Assembly (NCBI GenBank): GCA_963795335.1
Contig: CAWCHI010000006.1
Span: 1-64,000, forward strand
DNA from: Trebonia sp963795335
GTDB lineage: Bacteria > Actinomycetota > Actinomycetes > Streptosporangiales > Streptosporangiaceae
Direction: 5' to 3'
DNA: 64,000 nucleotides
Positions 63,001-64,000 of this stretch are shown here, one piece after another (position 1 is the first letter of the stretch; each line of letters opens with the position of its first letter). Position numbers and translations under genes: made by a program. Below the pieces are notes generated by a model. The model was not told where the DNA came from. It saw nothing but the letters and a program-made list of their open reading frames with translations, and searched no databases.

Positions 63001-63205
63001 TGCGCTGGTCGGCCGGGCTCAGGGCATGGCGACCCACTCGGTACCACTCGACGGCGCCGGGCGGCGGGGTGCCCGCCTCCTGGCCGCCGGATTCCTGCCC
63101 CGGCCGTCGGGGTTCCGCCGTCGCGGGCGACTGCGACCAGTCCTGGTGCTCGCCGCCCGCGTCCGACGGGCCAGGTGAGCTGGCAGATCTCGGGTCGCTG
63201 GTCAC
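60044..63205 (-). CDS. Penicillin-binding protein with NTF2-like (MecA_N) domain and long Gln/Gly/Tyr-rich N-terminus
   Basis: 1053 residues. Residues 1-500 are low-complexity: SADQP-type repeats, then QQGYGQQ-type Gln/Gly/Tyr repeats. One membrane helix (VLFSALAGVVAVAVAIALVV) near 520 is followed by an NTF2-like MecA_N region (ADGRQVAAAFLTAWEQGELG), a PBP dimerisation region and a transpeptidase domain with SxxK in RVAPGSSMKVITSAALFNEG (near 812), SxN in FAQSCNNAFTQQW (near 868) and KTG in VYAKTGTADIQ (near 1001). It cross-links peptidoglycan outside the membrane. GTG 63205 has TACCGT 6 nt upstream. The cytoplasmic prion-like half is unusual for the family. Confidence 0.9.
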   Translation of the reverse strand: MTSDPRSASSPGPSDAGGEHQDWSQSPATAEPRRPGQESGGQEAGTPPPGAVEWYRVGRHALSPADQRSADQHRVDQRSADRPDGEQPSADQPSADQPSADQPSADRPSADLPSAARSGEPPSAASGRGDTDSPSQQPGGAESPARTGFSGQGDQWMYRSASFPAAQSAPAPSPQAPSQHAQAGQGWDWYRPQATGQTGQGGYGQPGGYEPPTVVGQPGDYRKQDGYGPQAGYGQQAGYGQPGSYGQASQGGSGQPGSGYGTSGYGQPEDSQQGFQQGAGQPDHRSQGQSQQWFGQQGYGADGYGNRAPGSQPDYQQQAGNGQPHPQAGYGQQAYGQQGYGQPDYGQQSYGQPGYGQPGTNQQGTSQQGYGQQNYGQQNYGQDTGQQGYGQQGFGQQGARQQDYGSAAYQQAPASQAYPQPGYQQPGYGQPGWGQGSGTGGYGTAGYGSAGYGSAGYGSAAYGTAGYGQPGLPAPGGPGTEQAANAGAAGGDGERRGKNGGDGPRRPRRRTVLFSALAGVVAVAVAIALVVVFVVKRGPGVPATGMIPTGSTAQADGRQVAAAFLTAWEQGELGTAANLTNHPATAKAALAEYGKDLSLDKVGFGQDGLTAAPGSSTAQPREKVAFSVRASVGASAGTTALRGNWDYHSSLIAYQQANSSVWFVAWQPAVLAPNLTTKTHLQAVTVAPTVEEVTDANGGNLTSYGEVGLTNVSSLLMKAAPTGQGKPGLDVQVETTAGKPVKKSQAVILAPENLQSLATTISSGAETAAQAAVAMHPQSSMVVIQPSSGKILAIANNDGFNDFALTARVAPGSSMKVITSAALFNEGVLTPSTPVECPKAYTVQGITYHNDKGESEPAGTPFITDFAQSCNNAFTQQWPHLSGALASTAKNYFGLDQNWEIGITSLSASYFNAPASASGAELAQEAFGQGGLTASPLAMASVAATVDDGTFEQPVLVAGTKQLAATALPTATDAGLKEMMRAVVTSGTGAGLGLGPTVYAKTGTADIQNQGKPNSWFIAFDSSADVAVGCLVLDAGYGASFAGPEVASFLSHY
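61800..62990. repeat. DNA repeats coding Gln/Gly/Tyr and SADQP tracts
   Basis: 61805-61880 carries five near-copies of CCGTAGCCAGCACTG (Tyr-Gly-Ser-Ala-Gly). 62000-62230 carries many copies of CTGCTGGCCATA and CTGCTGGCCGTA (Tyr-Gly-Gln-Gln). 62880-62950 repeats CTGATCCGCACTGGG (Pro-Ser-Ala-Asp-Gln). These also produce an 870-residue antisense open frame. Confidence 0.85.
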
Positions 63206-63277
63206 CTAAGCACGGTACCTAGCGCCGCCCCCTGGTGATTGACGAATGTCGCAAATCACCTGCGCTTTCCCGGGCGG

Positions 63278-63508
63278 TCAGGACTCGGCCGCCGACGCTA
63301 TCCGCGCCTCGGTGCAGGCGCACAGGAAGGCCGGGTCGCTCATAGCGTCGGTGCTGTCGGTGAACTGATCGACGGTGCCGGTCAGTGGCAGCCTCCGCAG
63401 CCGCGGGTCGCCCACCGCCGCCCGCACCGCGTCGGCGAACCGCGACGCGCCGATCACTTGGTAAAAGTCGCAGGCCAAGTCGAGGCCGGGAACGAAGGCG
63501 GGCGGCAC
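63278..63508 (-). pseudogene. DUF4037 remnant with internal deletion
   Basis: GTG 63508 has GGGGGAGG upstream, and the 76-residue frame starts PPAFVPGLDLACDFYQ, like the N-terminus of DUF4037 nucleotidyltransferase-like proteins. It then jumps to what looks like their C-terminal end (GASRFADAVRAAVGDPRLRR, LPLTGTVDQFTDSTDAMS). Full-length members are about 320-350 residues, so roughly 240 codons from the middle seem to be missing. The comparison is from memory of the family. Confidence 0.5.
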
Positions 63509-63565
63509 GCGGGCGATCCTCCCCCGTCAGCGGTCTCCTGGCGACTGTTTCCCGGTCCGGCGGTT

Positions 63566-64000
63566 TCACGGCGCGGACAGCGCGTCGAAGACGACGGCGT
63601 CCATCGGCGACGGCGGCATTCCCCCGGTATTGGCCAGCGCGACCGCCCCGGTCCCGCGCGCCGGGTTGAAGGCGATCACCGCGGTATACCCCCCGGTCAT
63701 CCCGTTGTGCCAGGTCAGCTGGTTACCCCTGCGGGTCAGGTGATGCCAGCCGAGCCCGGTGTCCGCGCCCGGGGCGATCGGCCGTCGGGGCTCGAGGGCG
63801 GTGCGGATGGCCGGGCCCAGCGGCGTCTGGTCGGGCCTCAGGGCCGCCGCCAGCAGCCGGGCGAGGTCGGTCGCGGTCGAATACAGGCCCCCGGCGGCGG
63901 CGAGCGCGGCCATGTCCCACGGCGGGACCGGCCGGCCGCGGCTGTACCCCTGCACCGGCTCCCCGCGAAAGCCGGTCTCGGTCAGCCCCAGCGGACCGAT
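63566..64000 (-). CDS. Serine hydrolase / beta-lactamase-family protein, C-terminal part
   Basis: The gene runs off the window edge; only the last 144 codons are seen. Sequence: LGLTETGFRGEPVQGYSRGR, GGLYSTATDLARLLAAALRP, LGWHHLTRRGNQLTWHNGMT, GGYTAVIAFNPARGTGAVAL. HNG in WHNGMTGGY corresponds to the third active-site motif of class C beta-lactamase-like hydrolases. The catalytic SxxK lies outside the window. Confidence 0.85.
   Translation of the reverse strand: MGPLGLTETGFRGEPVQGYSRGRPVPPWDMAALAAAGGLYSTATDLARLLAAALRPDQTPLGPAIRTALEPRRPIAPGADTGLGWHHLTRRGNQLTWHNGMTGGYTAVIAFNPARGTGAVALANTGGMPPSPMDAVVFDALSAP

Noticed and set aside
60566..63178. 870-codon open frame on the plus strand opposite the penicillin-binding protein.
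   Set aside because: It is the compositional shadow of the Gln/Gly/Tyr repeats; no ribosome site, no recognisable domain, and the minus-strand frame has all transpeptidase motifs.
1..64000. tRNA, rRNA, riboswitch, insertion sequence or attachment-site features.
   Set aside because: Read through for T-loop-like GTTCGA-type motifs with flanking stems, terminal inverted repeats and transposase motifs; none was convincing. A covariance-model search would be decisive and was not possible.

Overview
This is a very GC-rich (about 70 percent or more by eye) actinobacterial chromosome segment. Lineage markers are the tlyA-nadK-recN cluster with an SCP2-domain neighbour, a deazaflavin (F420)-type oxidoreductase, DUF222/HNH, DUF2510 and DUF2786 proteins, a PucR regulator, and many genes with an actinobacterial -10 hexamer only 6-8 nt before the start codon (leaderless transcription). 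I cannot place it below class; a filamentous actinomycete-like order is plausible. I recognised no rRNA, tRNA, CRISPR array, integrase or transposase, so this looks like ordinary chromosome.

Layout. 0-6.7 kb: an exported collagen-like Gly-X-Y protein, an acyl-CoA dehydrogenase with a decayed partial second copy, a flavin-binding PPOX-like protein, GntR and TetR regulators, and a deazaflavin oxidoreductase behind paired TetR-type palindromes. 6.7-18.2 kb: an epimerase, membrane proteins, a GNAT acetyltransferase, recN, nadK, tlyA, SCP2, a histidine phosphatase, cutA, purC, an AlaT-like aminotransferase, and a MerR-PP2C fusion. 18.9-27.7 kb: DUF1697, SDR, DUF3291, cyclase, a NarL-type two-component pair, a GH13 enzyme and a 1 kb gene-free stretch. 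27.7-33.7 kb: a 1108-residue sacsin/Hsp90-like ATPase, a DUF2786 protein, a 27-residue membrane protein, an SGNH-like protein. 33.8-38 kb: pcaB-pcaC-pcaD (beta-ketoadipate pathway) divergent from a GABA aminotransferase. 38-42.4 kb: a coiled-coil protein, DUF429, and a kinase/regulator/DUF4097 operon.

The most notable part is 42.5-49.8 kb. A 927-residue protein joins an ABC-transporter ATPase domain to GAF-like and histidine-kinase domains. Its stop codon overlaps an OmpR-type response regulator gene, and a xylose-type ABC importer (lipoprotein, half-size ATPase, permease) follows directly. The fused ATPase domain is visibly related to the importer's own ATPase. The gap before the importer carries four TTAACG boxes, two of them 11 bp apart, as expected for an OmpR-family regulator. 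I read this as a sugar-uptake circuit in which a transporter-type ATPase has been built into the sensor kinase.

49.9-64 kb: a spermidine-synthase-like protein, a DUF2510 membrane protein, an aminotransferase/methylmalonate-semialdehyde dehydrogenase pair with a divergent PucR regulator, a DUF222-HNH protein, an MmcQ/YjbR protein, a penicillin-binding protein with a very long Gln/Gly/Tyr-rich N-terminus, a DUF4037 remnant, and the end of a serine hydrolase gene cut by the window edge.

Quality warning. Many genes at 0-3 kb, 6.7-15 kb, 17.8-18.2 kb and 22.3-26.7 kb are split by single-base frameshifts, mostly in G/C runs, including genes such as nadK that should be essential, while 32.6-63 kb is almost clean. 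This points to local sequence error rather than mass pseudogenisation, so I give full gene spans and mark the breaks.
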